NCBI GenBank assembly: GCA_017470485.1
Contig: JAFUYQ010000005.1
Location: 1 to 64,000, forward strand
Length of the DNA: 64,000 nt
Reading direction: 5' to 3'
DNA from: Synergistaceae bacterium
Lineage (GTDB): Bacteria; Synergistota; Synergistia; Synergistales; Aminobacteriaceae
Shown: positions 53,936 through 63,667 of the stretch, in pieces
Position numbering within the stretch: position 1 is the stretch's first letter
Layout: every line of letters starts with the position of its first letter
Notes under the pieces: model-generated
Told to the model about the DNA's origin: nothing
What the model saw: the letters and a program-made list of their open reading frames with translations, nothing else
Database searches by the model: none
Position numbers and translations under genes: made by a program

Positions 53936-56900
53936 TTATGCCTGATGAGATGTTTTTCGTTTCACGATTGAGCCGGCAATCCCGAACAGGAGAATCACCG
54001 CTCCAACGCCCGAATTGCACCCTCCCTGAGAGCGGGTCTCAGCGGCAATCACAGGGCTGTATGTCCGTCCGGCGGTGAAGTCAGCCGATACCCTCACGGT
54101 GTCCGCCCCGTCAGTCAGAGCGAATGAGGCGTTGAGGTCTTCAGAGTCCGAGAGGAGGAGAAGGGACGAGTCCTCAGGGGGAGTCCTGTCGAGCGAGACG
54201 GTGAAGGAGTATGTTCCTGACTCATCGGGGGTGAAGGACGGGAGGACAGCGAGAATCGTTGAGGCTGAGTCGGAACGGGTGAGGGCGGAGGCTGATGAGT
54301 TTGTGGAGGCTGGCCAGATGACTGTTACTTCGCCATCACAGTTGACATTCCAAATGTTGAGATTAGGGCAGTTGCTCAAGTCTAGCGTTGTAAGCTGATT
54401 ATTGGTGCAATACAATGCTTGCAGGGCTGTATTATTGCTAAGGTCTAAGGTCGTCAGATTGTTGTAGTCGCATTTCAAATGTTGCAGAGCAGTACAGCCG
54501 CTAACGTCTAAGGCAGTCAGCTGGTTTTCGCCACATTGCAACGTTTGCAGAGCAGTACAGCCGCTAACGTCTAAGGCAGTCAAATGGTTTTCGCCGCAGG
54601 CCAACACTACCAGAGCAGTACAGCTACTAACGTCTAAAGCCGTCAGCTGGTTGAAGGAGCACTCCAAACTGTCTAGAGCAGTACAGCCACTAACATCTAA
54701 GGCCGTCAGCTGGTTTTCGCCGCAGTACAAGTATTGCAGAGCAATACAGCCACTAACGTCTAAGGCCGTCAGTTGGTTGTTGAAGCACTCCAAACTGTTC
54801 AGAGCAGTACAGCCACTAACATCTAAGGCCGTCAGCCGGTTGTTATAGCATTGCAACATTTGCAGAGCGGTGAAATACTCCACGCCCTGAAGTGAGGAAA
54901 TTCCTGAGTATGATACGTTTATCTCGGTTACATTTGCGATTTCTGCCTTGCTCAATGTGCTGTCAGAATTTGTGTCAAACCGCCTCACGTATTCACGGAA
55001 AACTGCGTCAGGGAAGTGGGGTTCATCAATCGGAATGTCATCAACCTGCTCATCACTTCCTTCCTCCATATACCAGTCCTGACCGGTTGTATTTCCGCTG
55101 ACAATTACGTTGAAGGTGGCTGTCTTGTAGCCGGATTTTTTCAGCTCTACGGTGTAATATCCTGTTCCAAAATCTTCGAGCGAGTACTGTCCATTGTTGT
55201 CAGTAGATGTTACGTCATATTCTTCCTCTTCTTGGCTGTTCCAGCCTGTTTTTACGACAACTCTCACATTCTCGAGAGGGGAATCATCAGAAGCACTCCG
55301 AATAATTCCGCTCAAAGAACCGTAGCCGGATCTTACAAGCTGAATGTCAAGTGAAGTATTCATAGACGCTCTTATATCCACACTGTATATATCTGCTTTG
55401 CTGTATCCTTCAGCAGTTACCCAGACGTAACACTTGCCGCTTTCATTGTATAGCTGTCCTAAATATTTCCCCTTTTTATCTGTCGTTAGATACCTCTTGT
55501 GAAAATAGGAGCTGGAAGAAAATTCAAGAGTTACAGAAGCCTCTGCTACAGGTTCTTTTGTAGCATAATCCGTAACAGTACCGCTCAAAGAGGCTGGACT
55601 ATAAAACACTTCAGCGATGGCGTTATAGACACAGGACAATTTTTCACGCGGAAGTTCGCCGGCTTCAGCAAGTTTTTCTGCAGCCCACCTTATACACCAA
55701 TGCACCACCTCAAAAGTCGCGTCTTTGTTCAGAGCTTTCTTTTCTTCCGTCCACCAAAGAACTCGATACGGATAGCCCATGCTCATGGATTTATACCAGA
55801 CTTTCGCTAATTCATCCCATGTGAGGCCGTTTTTGTGCATGAGGTATGCCAAGTACGAAACGTAATGTACGCTGTCTATGTACGCGTCTGTTCCGTTTCC
55901 CGTGTATCTTGTTTCAATGTTCCTTACACAGCTTTCAGGGCCGCTTGAAGAGAATAAATCCTCGCCAATTTTCCAGTTCTTGTCTTTTATGCAGGCAAAT
56001 ACATCTGCATAGCCTTCAGATATTGATCTTAGAGGACTCTCTTTGCCCCAGTCTTTGAAGCCTGTGGTGTAACTGAGTACAGCATGTGCGCTTTCGTGCG
56101 TAAGTACATCAATGGCTGAAGCTGTCGAAGTTATGTACTCGTTCCCTTTATCAGAAATATACATTCTATTCCATTTTCCATAAGCCCAAGCAGCATTATC
56201 TTTTGCAATATTTCCAATCTCATCAGTAATAACTTTTTGATGCGCTACAATTTGTACTGTCATTCCCTTATCATCAAGAGAATTTCTGCCGAATGTGTCC
56301 CGCCACCAGCGCAGAATTTCACGCATATTAGTGTACGCTGAGACTGCCTGACTATCCCAGTCTTTTGTCTCCTCGCTAGGTTTGCGCTTTATGATATTGG
56401 ACGTTTCCCACCATAAAGCCCCTGAAGACACATCACCTGAATAAATCTCGATTGTAGGCTCTTCAGTGTCATCAATCATGTTCCAGTAACCGTTTGACAA
56501 TTTAATCGGGAATGATACATCTTTGCTGAGTTCATTTTTGCTGGTTACTTTTTTTGTTGTAGCTATGCTGTGATGAGCCTCATTGATGTTCGGGGATTTC
56601 CAGATTATTGCGCCCGTAGCGGCATTGACGAAAACTGTTTCATCGACATATTCGCCCTCCCCGTCAGTACCTGATACACTCACAATATAGGCATAGACAG
56701 GGTTATTCTCGTATTCCCTGAGCGCGAAGATTATCAGTTCGGTATCTGCTGAAGTAGCCTCAACGCTTCCTGAGTAATAACTAACTACCGCGCTTTCAGC
56801 CTCAGATGAGGTGTGCAGTCTAAGCGTGGAGCGGTCGAGTTTTGCAAGTAAGTCAGAAGACAAAATATTGGCGTGAAGGAAATCACCTTTGCCCTCCGAA

Positions 56901-57742
56901 TTTGCGGAAGCCATTATGCCGTAACCGTAAACTCTCACTCCGTTATAGACCTGCTGGAACTGGTATTCAGCTCCCGAATTGTCAGACGTAACGACAGACG
57001 TTTGAAGCTCGTTATAAGGATTATTGATACCTAAAGCCTCATGAATCCCCTGTATTGCGTCGAGAGCGTCATCTGCGTTATGGATTGTGATTCTGCTGTA
57101 GTTCCCCTCAATGTCAGCAATTTGATCTGATGAAAGCTCATATATTATGCTGAAGTCTCTACTAACTAGGTCATTAACCTTGAAAACAGGTATATCACTG
57201 CTGACTCTCGAACGCGCACGGATAACTTTGACATTGAATGTCCTGCTTACTGACTGAGAGCCGCTTAACACCGTAGCTGTCAATGTTACGTCAACGTCTT
57301 CAGTTTGTCTTGTTACAGTTCCGTCTGTCGCTACCGCCTCAGAACTGCTTAACCATGAAATATCCGAGCTTCCGATTTTCGTTGGGAGCGTGAGGTTCTG
57401 AGTAACGTACTTTGGGTTATCGCCCATCGAGTAGCCTATGACGACTTCGCTCAATGCGTATTCGGCTGCTGACGTGTCAGGGTCAGGAGTCGGGGTGGGG
57501 GTAGGAGTTGGAGTCGGAGTCGGACTCGGAGTTGGAGTCGGGTCAGGGGAGATTATCGGTGTTGGTGTTGGGGTGGGTGTGGGCGTCGGTGTGGGGTCAG
57601 GCGAGACTATGGGTGTCGGTGTTGGTGTCGGCTGGAAGCCTTGCTGAACAGAACCGCCGCTTCCTCCGCAGCCTCCCGTGAACACCATAGCCGCGAACAG
57701 TGTCATCACTATGAGTAGCGCGTGAAACTTTTTGCCAGCCAT
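53936..57742 (-). CDS. Giant exported M4-type metalloprotease with CarboxypepD_reg and LRR domains, Synergist-CTERM
   Basis: 1268 residues. Signal peptide with a Cys at 25 (FTGGCGG), a possible lipid site. Residues 38-88 are Thr-Pro repeats; about 95-175 a BIG-like domain; about 200-395 an FTP/PepSY propeptide; about 400-720 the M4 peptidase with zinc motif HESAH (549-553) and third ligand Glu576 in SEGYAD. Two CarboxypepD_reg domains follow (about 735-905: [40 protein letters not shown]). Then an EF-hand-like cap ([20 protein letters not shown]), about ten leucine-rich repeats of 21 residues, a beta region, and [20 protein letters not shown] with a basic tail. It should be a surface protease with a binding arm. 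AGGAGG before the ATG. Confidence 0.9.
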   Translation of the reverse strand: MAGKKFHALLIVMTLFAAMVFTGGCGGSGGSVQQGFQPTPTPTPIVSPDPTPTPTPTPTPTPIISPDPTPTPSPTPTPTPTPTPTPDPDTSAAEYALSEVVIGYSMGDNPKYVTQNLTLPTKIGSSDISWLSSSEAVATDGTVTRQTEDVDVTLTATVLSGSQSVSRTFNVKVIRARSRVSSDIPVFKVNDLVSRDFSIIYELSSDQIADIEGNYSRITIHNADDALDAIQGIHEALGINNPYNELQTSVVTSDNSGAEYQFQQVYNGVRVYGYGIMASANSEGKGDFLHANILSSDLLAKLDRSTLRLHTSSEAESAVVSYYSGSVEATSADTELIIFALREYENNPVYAYIVSVSGTDGEGEYVDETVFVNAATGAIIWKSPNINEAHHSIATTKKVTSKNELSKDVSFPIKLSNGYWNMIDDTEEPTIEIYSGDVSSGALWWETSNIIKRKPSEETKDWDSQAVSAYTNMREILRWWRDTFGRNSLDDKGMTVQIVAHQKVITDEIGNIAKDNAAWAYGKWNRMYISDKGNEYITSTASAIDVLTHESAHAVLSYTTGFKDWGKESPLRSISEGYADVFACIKDKNWKIGEDLFSSSGPESCVRNIETRYTGNGTDAYIDSVHYVSYLAYLMHKNGLTWDELAKVWYKSMSMGYPYRVLWWTEEKKALNKDATFEVVHWCIRWAAEKLAEAGELPREKLSCVYNAIAEVFYSPASLSGTVTDYATKEPVAEASVTLEFSSSSYFHKRYLTTDKKGKYLGQLYNESGKCYVWVTAEGYSKADIYSVDIRASMNTSLDIQLVRSGYGSLSGIIRSASDDSPLENVRVVVKTGWNSQEEEEYDVTSTDNNGQYSLEDFGTGYYTVELKKSGYKTATFNVIVSGNTTGQDWYMEEGSDEQVDDIPIDEPHFPDAVFREYVRRFDTNSDSTLSKAEIANVTEINVSYSGISSLQGVEYFTALQMLQCYNNRLTALDVSGCTALNSLECFNNQLTALDVSGCIALQYLYCGENQLTALDVSGCTALDSLECSFNQLTALDVSSCTALVVLACGENHLTALDVSGCTALQTLQCGENQLTALDVSGCTALQHLKCDYNNLTTLDLSNNTALQALYCTNNQLTTLDLSNCPNLNIWNVNCDGEVTVIWPASTNSSASALTRSDSASTILAVLPSFTPDESGTYSFTVSLDRTPPEDSSLLLLSDSEDLNASFALTDGADTVRVSADFTAGRTYSPVIAAETRSQGGCNSGVGAVILLFGIAGSIVKRKTSHQA
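54375..54885. repeat. Coding tandem repeats (LRR units of about 63 bases)
   Basis: Units with the minus-strand sense of [20 protein letters not shown] return every 63 bases about ten times. Neighbouring units are very alike at DNA level, including third bases, so recent unit duplication or recombination is likely. Confidence 0.85.
57479..57650. repeat. Coding low-complexity (Thr-Pro)n linker
   Basis: Hexanucleotide-type repeats encoding TPTPTP with two inserted (I/V)(I/V)SPDP units. A stiff, extended spacer between the lipobox-like Cys and the first folded domain. Confidence 0.85.
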
Positions 57743-57806
57743 GAGCTGTGTTACCTCCTTAATTTAATATTTTGGGTGTGCTAATAATATCACAAGGCTT
57801 CATTTT

Positions 57807-58212
57807 TCATAGCCACCCTTTCAGCGTTTCAAGTATTCTGTCAGCCGTCTCCTGTTCCTTCCTCTGGTAAGTGTGTCCTGTGCCCTCAATGAAGATTAAT
57901 TCATTCTCTGAGGCTGTCGGCATGTGAGAATTTATATTGCTCAGAAAGCCCGATGGATTTCCGTATGTAAAGTTATCGAACGTCCCGATTAATAACGCTC
58001 CCGTGTGCGTAATCTCAGAGACCTGCGAGAAATCTTTGTCAGCCTCAACATGAACATTGTTAAGTGTAATAGAACGGATTGGAATAGAAATTCCCGTGAA
58101 TGCCCGTTACCGCAATCATAACCGTATCGGCTTTCATGTCATCATCTCGGAACAAAACGCCGTTAAGAACGCTGCCCCTTTTAGCCGGAACGTTAAGCCT
58201 GAATGCGCTCAT
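57807..58212 (-). pseudogene. Alpha/beta hydrolase (DUF1749-like) with internal deletion
   Basis: From ATG at 58212 the minus strand reads 50 codons (MSAFRLNVPAKRGSVLNGVL ... VMIAVTGIHGNFYSNPFYYT) and stops at 58060-58062. One base over, the reading resumes as NNVHVEADKDFSQVSEITHT, then GALLIGTFDNFTYGNPSGFL and IFIEGTGHTYQRKEQETADR, ending at 57807. These are the first and last parts of a family normally near 280 residues; the middle, with the nucleophile Ser, is missing. So this is a deletion with frame shift. The catalytic His region (GTGHTY) remains. It lies divergent from an HxlR regulator. Confidence 0.75.
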
Positions 58213-58353
58213 CTGTAAATGCACCTGTGAGCGTGTGAACCGTTGTTTGTGAATTTAACAGCGCAATATTATAATTACCTGCAAAAAAATATGAAGTATG
58301 AAGAAATTTCTTAGCCGCTATAAAATTTATACTGCAAGGAGCGATTTAATAAC

Positions 58354-58707
58354 ATGCTGCCGGAAGACCAGAATATTTACGAGACTGAATGCCCGATACT
58401 TTACGCGATGAAGATAATCGGTCAGAAATGGAAGCTGCCGATCCTCTGGTACATTGCCGATTCTGAGGGAAGGACAATGCGTTACAAGGAGCTTGAACGC
58501 CGTGTGGTAGGCATAACCGCAACGATGCTCACGAAATGTCTGCGCGAACTCGAAGCCGACAGCCTCATAAAGCGGAAACAATACAACACGATTCCGCCGA
58601 CTGTCGAATACTCGCTGACTGAACGGGGGGACTCACTAATTCCTGCGCTTGAGTCGGTCTATAAATGGGCTGAGGAGCAAATGACTGATAAGAACACAAA
58701 AAAATAA
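58354..58707 (+). CDS. HxlR-family transcriptional regulator
   Basis: 117 residues, winged helix: CPILYAMKIIGQKWKLPILW, MRYKELERRVVGITATMLTKCLRELEADSL, PTVEYSLTERGDSLIPAL. The N-terminal ETECPI Cys is the sensor Cys found in redox- or electrophile-responsive members. It is divergent from the broken hydrolase, which may have been its target. A two-way terminator follows. Confidence 0.92.
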   Translation: MLPEDQNIYETECPILYAMKIIGQKWKLPILWYIADSEGRTMRYKELERRVVGITATMLTKCLRELEADSLIKRKQYNTIPPTVEYSLTERGDSLIPALESVYKWAEEQMTDKNTKK

Positions 58708-58731
58708 CCTCCGGCTTTTAGGGCTGGAGGT
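58707..58731. terminator. Two-way terminator between HxlR gene and rpsT
   Basis: ACCTCCGGC / GCTGGAGGT stem (one G-T pair), 7-nt loop, A-run on the left and T-rich on the right. Confidence 0.7.
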
Positions 58732-58748
58732 ATTTCGATTTCTTTTGG

Positions 58749-59015
58749 TTAAGCGTTCATAGCTTTCATACGGCGCGACATTAATTCCTTGCGTCTTGCG
58801 GCTGTATTCTTGTGCATTACGCCCTTCACCACTGCTTTGTCGATTACGCTCTGAGCGGTGTTGAAACTTTTTACGGCTTCTTCGGAGTTCCCTGATGTTA
58901 CGGCCTCAAGGACTCTTTTAACGGCGGTCTTGCATCTTGATGTCCAGTACTTGTTATACAGTCTGTTACGCTCGGCGATTCTTACGCGCCTTTCTGCGGA
59001 TTTCTTATTCGGCAT
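58749..59015 (-). CDS. rpsT: 30S ribosomal protein S20
   Basis: 88 residues, highly basic and helical: MPNKKSAERRVRIAERNRLYNKYW, AQSVIDKAVVKGVMHKNTAARRKELMSRRM. It binds the 5' domain of 16S rRNA early in 30S assembly. GGAG precedes the ATG; tRNA-Leu lies 28 bases upstream on the same strand and could share its transcript. Confidence 0.95.
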   Translation of the reverse strand: MPNKKSAERRVRIAERNRLYNKYWTSRCKTAVKRVLEAVTSGNSEEAVKSFNTAQSVIDKAVVKGVMHKNTAARRKELMSRRMKAMNA

Positions 59016-59043
59016 AAATTCCCTCTCCTGAATATTTGAGTGA

Positions 59044-59129
59044 TGGTGCCGGAGGGGAGACTCGAACTCCCACAGAGTTGCCCCCGGCGGATTTTGAGTC
59101 CGCTGCGTCTACCATTCCGCCACTCCGGC
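59044..59129 (-). tRNA. tRNA-Leu (CAA)
   Basis: Full cloverleaf on the minus strand: acceptor GCCGGAG / CTCCGGC, anticodon stem GCGGA / TCCGC with loop CTCAAAA (anticodon CAA), long class II variable arm, T arm with GTTCGAGTC, and an encoded CCA (59044-59046). It reads TTG leucine codons, a codon also used as start by several genes here. Confidence 0.95.
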
Positions 59130-59178
59130 TTTCAATGATACCGCATAAAATACACTTGGTTTAATATTTTGTCAAACC

Positions 59179-60711
59179 CTATTCATCAGGAATTACTGGA
59201 ACATCACCGCCGCCCGAGTCACCGCCGGAGTCATCACCGCCTATGTCGCCGCCGCCTACATCGCCGCCGGAGTCTTCAGGCGTGTCATCATTTCCTGAGT
59301 TTTCCTCGCTGTTAGTGTCGGGCGTTTCGTCATTGCCTGAGTTCTCCTCGCTGTTGCCGCTGACTTCTTCATTGTTGTCCGAGTTATCAGTGCTGTTATT
59401 TTCGGCTTCCTCGTTGTTCTCTTCAGTTGAGCCGCCGCCGGTCTGGCCTTCATCGCTGTTATTGCTGTTGTCCTCAGTTGAGCCGCCGCCAGTCTGCCCC
59501 TCATCGCTGTTATTGCTGTTGTCGGAATTGTCATTGTTAGCACTGTTATCAGAGTTGTCGTTGTTCTCGCTGTTATCCGAGTTGTCGTTGTTAGTGCTGT
59601 TGTCCGAGTTGTTGGCATTAGTGCTGTTATCGGAGTTATCAACGTTGGTGCTGTTGTCTGAATTATCGACATTAACGCTGTTGTCGGAGTTGTCAATATT
59701 GACGCTGTTGTCCGAGTCGTCGATGTAGTAGTTGTTTACCTCATTGATGACGGTGGTGTTGTACTCCTCGACTGATACCCAGCTTCCTCCGCCGATGTAT
59801 CCGCCCGGTGCGCCGTAACCGTAGTAAGCCCAGCCGCCCGTGTAGTAACCTCCGCAGTACCAGTATCCCGGCCCCCATAAGTCTACATAAAGAAGCGGTC
59901 TGCTGTAAACAGGCACTACAACAATATCAACGTCATAGCGAACCTGAGTATAGCCCTGAGATGATGCCTTGCTGTACCAGACCTGAGCTTCTTTCTTGTC
60001 GGCCTTGACTCCGATTCCCTTCTCGTAGGCGACTCCGAGACTGTTCTGAGCGAGCGCATAGCCCTGTTCCGCTGACTGCTTGTAGAGTTTCACAGCCTGC
60101 TGGGGGTCTTTCTTAACGCCCGTTCCCTTCTCGTACATTACGCCGAGATTGTACTGCGCGCTTGCGTCCCCTGCCTTTGAGGCCATTGACCACCATTTTG
60201 AGGCTTCTTTGGGATCTTTCTTAACGCCCTGACCGAGCCAGTACATCGCGCCTAAACTGTTCTGAGCCGCTACGTTTCCGGCATTAGCGGATTTCGTGTA
60301 CCAGTTCACGGCGGCTTTGTAGTCCCTCTTAACGCCCAGACCGTTCGAGTACATTACGCCGAGATTGTACATGGCCTCTGAGCTTCCCTTAGCAGCTGCC
60401 TTAGTGAAATAATCAAGTGCCTTGCTGTAATCCTTCTTTACGCCCTCGCCGAGAAGATAAATCGTTCCTAAATGGCTCTGGGCTGAAGGGTCATTTTTCT
60501 CTGCTGCTTTCTGCCACCACTTAGCGGCCTCGTTGAAATCCTTTTTGACTCCTTTGCCCTCGTGATACACAAGTCCTAATTCAACCTGTGATTTCACATC
60601 GCCTTTTTCTGCTTTCTGACGCAGAGATTTGACATCAACGTCAGCAGAAAACGCTGTCCCTGCTAAAAGCAGAGCCAATAACAACACACATGAAACAATT
60701 TTTTTATTCAT
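59179..60711 (-). CDS. Exported Sel1-repeat protein with Asn/Asp/Ser-repeat tail
   Basis: 510 residues. Signal peptide 1-22 (cut near AFSA). Residues about 28-255 hold six Sel1-type TPR units of 36 residues (e.g. AMYNLGVMYSNGLGVKRDYK, AQNSLGVAYEKGIGVKADKK). Then a Tyr/Gly-rich stretch (about 270-315), then 80 residues of (D)NSDNSxNx repeats, two SDEGQTGGGSTE units, and an Asp/Glu/Gly-rich end. Sel1 proteins act as adaptors in envelope signalling and secretion. The tail is acidic, unfolded-looking and may bind divalent ions. Function not known. Confidence 0.8.
   Translation of the reverse strand: MNKKIVSCVLLLALLLAGTAFSADVDVKSLRQKAEKGDVKSQVELGLVYHEGKGVKKDFNEAAKWWQKAAEKNDPSAQSHLGTIYLLGEGVKKDYSKALDYFTKAAAKGSSEAMYNLGVMYSNGLGVKRDYKAAVNWYTKSANAGNVAAQNSLGAMYWLGQGVKKDPKEASKWWSMASKAGDASAQYNLGVMYEKGTGVKKDPQQAVKLYKQSAEQGYALAQNSLGVAYEKGIGVKADKKEAQVWYSKASSQGYTQVRYDVDIVVVPVYSRPLLYVDLWGPGYWYCGGYYTGGWAYYGYGAPGGYIGGGSWVSVEEYNTTVINEVNNYYIDDSDNSVNIDNSDNSVNVDNSDNSTNVDNSDNSTNANNSDNSTNNDNSDNSENNDNSDNSANNDNSDNSNNSDEGQTGGGSTEDNSNNSDEGQTGGGSTEENNEEAENNSTDNSDNNEEVSGNSEENSGNDETPDTNSEENSGNDDTPEDSGGDVGGGDIGGDDSGGDSGGGDVPVIPDE
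59500..59720. repeat. Coding repeats for (D)NSDNSxNx units
   Basis: About eight units of 30 bases encode NSDNS-type decapeptides in the Sel1 protein. Units differ mainly at one or two codons (Val, Thr, Glu, Ala), showing expansion by slippage or unequal exchange. Confidence 0.8.
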
Positions 60712-60758
60712 GCTGATAAAAGCTCCTTTCGGAATAAATAATTTTTAGCGTGAAAATT

Positions 60759-61823
60759 TTAGCACATACCAGACATTCCGTTATCCTTCAGGAATTTGAC
60801 AACGTTCCTGACTTCCTGAGAGGCTCCGCGCCTCGTTATGAAAAGCGTGTCGGGCGTATCTACCACTATAATGTCATTGACCATGTTCAGAACGGCAGTT
60901 TTATTTTTAGAATGGACAAAACAGTTATGACCGTCAAGAATCACTGCGCTGCCCGAAACAACGTTATGCCTCTCATCGCTCTCCATTACATCATCGTGAA
61001 GCGCGTCCCATGAGCCGACATCAGACCAGCCCGAATTAACCAGCGGAACAACTGCTACTTTACCGGCCTTCTCCATTACGGCGTTATCGAACGAAATATT
61101 TTTGACGGACGAAAAACTCTCGCGCATTTTCCCGTTCACGGCGAGCGAATACAGTTCGGGGTCAGCGTTCTCAAGTTCACGGTAAAGACTCGAAGGGGTG
61201 AAGATGAAAATTCCTCCGTTCCAGAGATAAAGCCCCTCTTCAGATAAATACTTCTGTGCTGTCCTAAAGTCCGGCTTCTCAATGAACGCCTCAGCATTGT
61301 AATAGCCTTTCCCTAACTCCTCGCCCTGTCGGATATACCCGAACCCCGTCTCAGGTCTTACCGGCGCAATCCCTAATGTTGCAATGTAACCGTCCTCCGC
61401 TGCCCTGACTCCCGTCTTCAATGCCTCTGTGAAAACTTTTGTACTCCTTATGAACGCATCACTGGGTACTACTATCATTACGTCATCATCACTTGCGCCC
61501 TGACGCTTTAATTCTTCAACGGCAAGGAGAATCGCCGGAGCTGTTCCCCTCGCGTAAGGCTCCTCGATTATGAAGTCATCAGGAAGGTTATCAGCCCCGA
61601 AAATTTCAGCCGATTGATTCATGACGAGTTCATGCCATTTCGAGCCGGATATTACCCTCAGTGCCTCAAGCGGAATCATGTTGACCATTCTCAGGGCTGT
61701 GGTCTGAAGTAAAGTCTTGTCCCCGTGAAGCGCAATAAACTGTTTCGGGAAATTCTCGCGCGACAAAGGCCATAATCTAGTTCCGCTCCCTCCGCTCAAT
61801 ATTAAACCGTAGACTCTACCCAT
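60759..61823 (-). CDS. manC: Mannose-1-phosphate guanylyltransferase
   Basis: 354 residues: the nucleotidyltransferase half only, without the phosphomannose-isomerase domain of bifunctional enzymes. LILSGGSGTRLWPLSRENFPKQFIAL is the GTP-binding signature; IIEEPYARGTAPAILLA, VVPSDAFIRS and FIEKPDFRTAQKYL follow. It makes GDP-mannose, precursor of mannose, rhamnose or fucose units of surface glycans. It begins two bases after the stop of the M23 gene, third in the punA-M23-manC run. Confidence 0.94.
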   Translation of the reverse strand: MGRVYGLILSGGSGTRLWPLSRENFPKQFIALHGDKTLLQTTALRMVNMIPLEALRVISGSKWHELVMNQSAEIFGADNLPDDFIIEEPYARGTAPAILLAVEELKRQGASDDDVMIVVPSDAFIRSTKVFTEALKTGVRAAEDGYIATLGIAPVRPETGFGYIRQGEELGKGYYNAEAFIEKPDFRTAQKYLSEEGLYLWNGGIFIFTPSSLYRELENADPELYSLAVNGKMRESFSSVKNISFDNAVMEKAGKVAVVPLVNSGWSDVGSWDALHDDVMESDERHNVVSGSAVILDGHNCFVHSKNKTAVLNMVNDIIVVDTPDTLFITRRGASQEVRNVVKFLKDNGMSGMC

Positions 61824-61825
61824 CG

Positions 61826-62737
61826 TTAATTTACCTGCTGAATACTTCCCTGCTTTAGCATTTTGGTAATGCTCGTTGAAAGCAAAGGTATCGGATCAAC
61901 GTACTGTCCTCCGAGTATAAGGCTGTAATGAAGGTGAGGCCCCGTAACTCTTCCGGTTGCGCCCGATTTCCCTAGCACCTGACCTTTAGCTACTGTATCG
62001 CCCTTCTTCACCGAAATACTGCTCATATGGAAAAACGCTGTTACTACGCCGTTCCCTGACTCCACATAGACGCTTCCGCCCGAATAATAATGAAAAGCCG
62101 CAATAAGTACCTTGCCTGCGAAAGGCGCTCTTATCGGCGTGCCGGTAACAGCTCTTATGTCCGCGCCGTTGTGTCCGGCTCTGGGCTGGCCGTTATATAC
62201 ACGGCTTTTCCCGTAAGTGCTGGTGAGCGTTATCGAGGCCAAAGGGGGCTGAGGAGGAGTAGTCCATTTTCTTGGGACTGTCATTGTCTGGAGGGCTGAC
62301 TTTACAGCTTTTGACTCGTTCTGGATTCGCGGTATTTCTTTTTTCGGAGGGTTTACCATTTTGGGATTGACGCTGAGATTTTCTTTCGGGTACTGTCTCG
62401 GACGCAGGTAAATATTTCCTGATGCCTTGTATTTTTTACCGCCCTGTATGTACTCGAATAGTATCTTGTAATTTCCGGGCTTAACATTCCGAACGTCAGA
62501 GCCTAATAAACCGTATGAGATTCTTCCTGCTCCTCCCTGTTCGACGTTGAGCGCAATGTTCCTGTTCAGCCATGTAACTGTCGGACGGGTATAATCAGCC
62601 GTTGACGTTATTGAAACCGCGAATGCCTGCCCGATGTCCCAGCTCAACGGGAAATTAACCCATGATGACGCGTGAGATGATCCCGTCATGAGAAGGAGAA
62701 ATGTTACGGCGAGGAATAATTTTTTTAATCTGTGCAA
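61826..62737 (-). CDS. Exported M23-family metallopeptidase (peptidoglycan hydrolase type)
   Basis: 303 residues, TTG start with GGAG upstream. Signal peptide 1-23 (cut after SHA). The N-terminal part (about 25-140) is a beta domain. The M23 domain (about 165-295) shows TSTYGKSRVYNGQPRAGHNGADIRA (first His and Asp), VTAFFHMSSISVKKGDTVAKG, and GRVTGPHLHYSLILGG with HLH. All zinc ligands seem present, so it is likely an active endopeptidase on cell-wall cross-links, or an envelope factor. It sits between punA and manC, 7 and 2 bases apart. Confidence 0.92.
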   Translation of the reverse strand: MHRLKKLFLAVTFLLLMTGSSHASSWVNFPLSWDIGQAFAVSITSTADYTRPTVTWLNRNIALNVEQGGAGRISYGLLGSDVRNVKPGNYKILFEYIQGGKKYKASGNIYLRPRQYPKENLSVNPKMVNPPKKEIPRIQNESKAVKSALQTMTVPRKWTTPPQPPLASITLTSTYGKSRVYNGQPRAGHNGADIRAVTGTPIRAPFAGKVLIAAFHYYSGGSVYVESGNGVVTAFFHMSSISVKKGDTVAKGQVLGKSGATGRVTGPHLHYSLILGGQYVDPIPLLSTSITKMLKQGSIQQVN

Positions 62738-62744
62738 AATGTTT

Positions 62745-63575
62745 TCACTCCTGATTCTGTTTTTGATTTAACCTGTCGATTAACGTTGTGATGATTTCAG
62801 CGAGTTTTACAGCCGCCTGACTTCCGACCTCCAAGACTTCCTGAGCTGTAAGCCTGTGATCGGGGTGAATACCTGCGGCCATGTTCGCGACGCATGACAG
62901 TCCGGCGACCTTCATGCCCATAGCGTTAGCGGCGATTACTTCGGGGACGGTTGACATTCCGACGAGGTCGGCACCCAAAATTCCGAGCATACGAATCTCA
63001 GCCGGTGTCTCGAACGAAGGCCCTGACATCGCGGCATAGACTCCCTGTTTCAGTCCTATCTCTGAGAAAATTGAGAGCATATCAGGGTCATAAGCGTGTG
63101 TCATGTCGGGGAAACGTTCATTCCATTCATTGACGTTAATTCCTATGAGGGGGTTTGAACCCATGAGGTTTATATGGTCTTTAAGGGCAACGATTTCGCC
63201 GGCTGCGTATGAAGTGTTTATTGAGCCTGAAGCGTTAGTGGCAATGTATTCGCGCACACCAAGCATTCCGATTATCCGCGTCGGAAACGTAACGGCCTTC
63301 ATCGTGTAGCCCTCGTAATAATGGACTCTGCCCTGAAAGAAAATTACAGGTCTTCCGTGAATCCTGCCGAGAATGATTCTTCCTGCATGTCCGGGAGCAG
63401 TAGAGCCGGGCCAGTTCGGAATGTCTTTGGCGTAAAGAGTAACGCTGTCTTCAACGAGGTCAGCAATGTCGGCAAGCCCTGAACCTGCAACAATAGCGGT
63501 CTTGGGGGGATATTGAATAAATTTTTTTATGAAGCTGAGAGTTTCAAGAGCATCTTCGTAGCCGTAACCTGCCAT
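62745..63575 (-). CDS. punA: Purine-nucleoside phosphorylase
   Basis: 276 residues. IVAGSGLADIADLVEDS (phosphate loop), PGHAGRIILGRIHGRPVIFFQGRVHYYEGY, EYIATNASGSIN, GVYAAMSGPSFETPAEIRML and GMSTVPEVIAANAMGMKVAGLSCVANMAAG match the trimeric PNP class. It splits inosine and guanosine with phosphate in purine salvage. GGAGG lies 13 bases before the ATG. First gene of the leftward run. Confidence 0.95.
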   Translation of the reverse strand: MAGYGYEDALETLSFIKKFIQYPPKTAIVAGSGLADIADLVEDSVTLYAKDIPNWPGSTAPGHAGRIILGRIHGRPVIFFQGRVHYYEGYTMKAVTFPTRIIGMLGVREYIATNASGSINTSYAAGEIVALKDHINLMGSNPLIGINVNEWNERFPDMTHAYDPDMLSIFSEIGLKQGVYAAMSGPSFETPAEIRMLGILGADLVGMSTVPEVIAANAMGMKVAGLSCVANMAAGIHPDHRLTAQEVLEVGSQAAVKLAEIITTLIDRLNQKQNQE

Positions 63576-63667
63576 GAAAAAATAATCGCCTCCGAATTAA
63601 TGATTGCAAGTATTCTAGCATAAGGGCATGATACAATTACGGTCAATCGCAAGGGGGGTAATGAATT

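Noticed and set aside
54375-54885. Regular 63-base repeats that could suggest a CRISPR array
   Set aside because: They are in frame within the M4 protease and translate as leucine-rich repeats; there are no unique spacers and no cas genes.
57438-57647. Rightward Gly-Val repeat frame
   Set aside because: It is the antisense of the Thr-Pro linker of the M4 protease.
59243-59728. 161-codon rightward frame rich in Leu, Ser and Pro
   Set aside because: It is the mirror of the Asn/Asp/Ser repeats of the Sel1 protein gene on the other strand.
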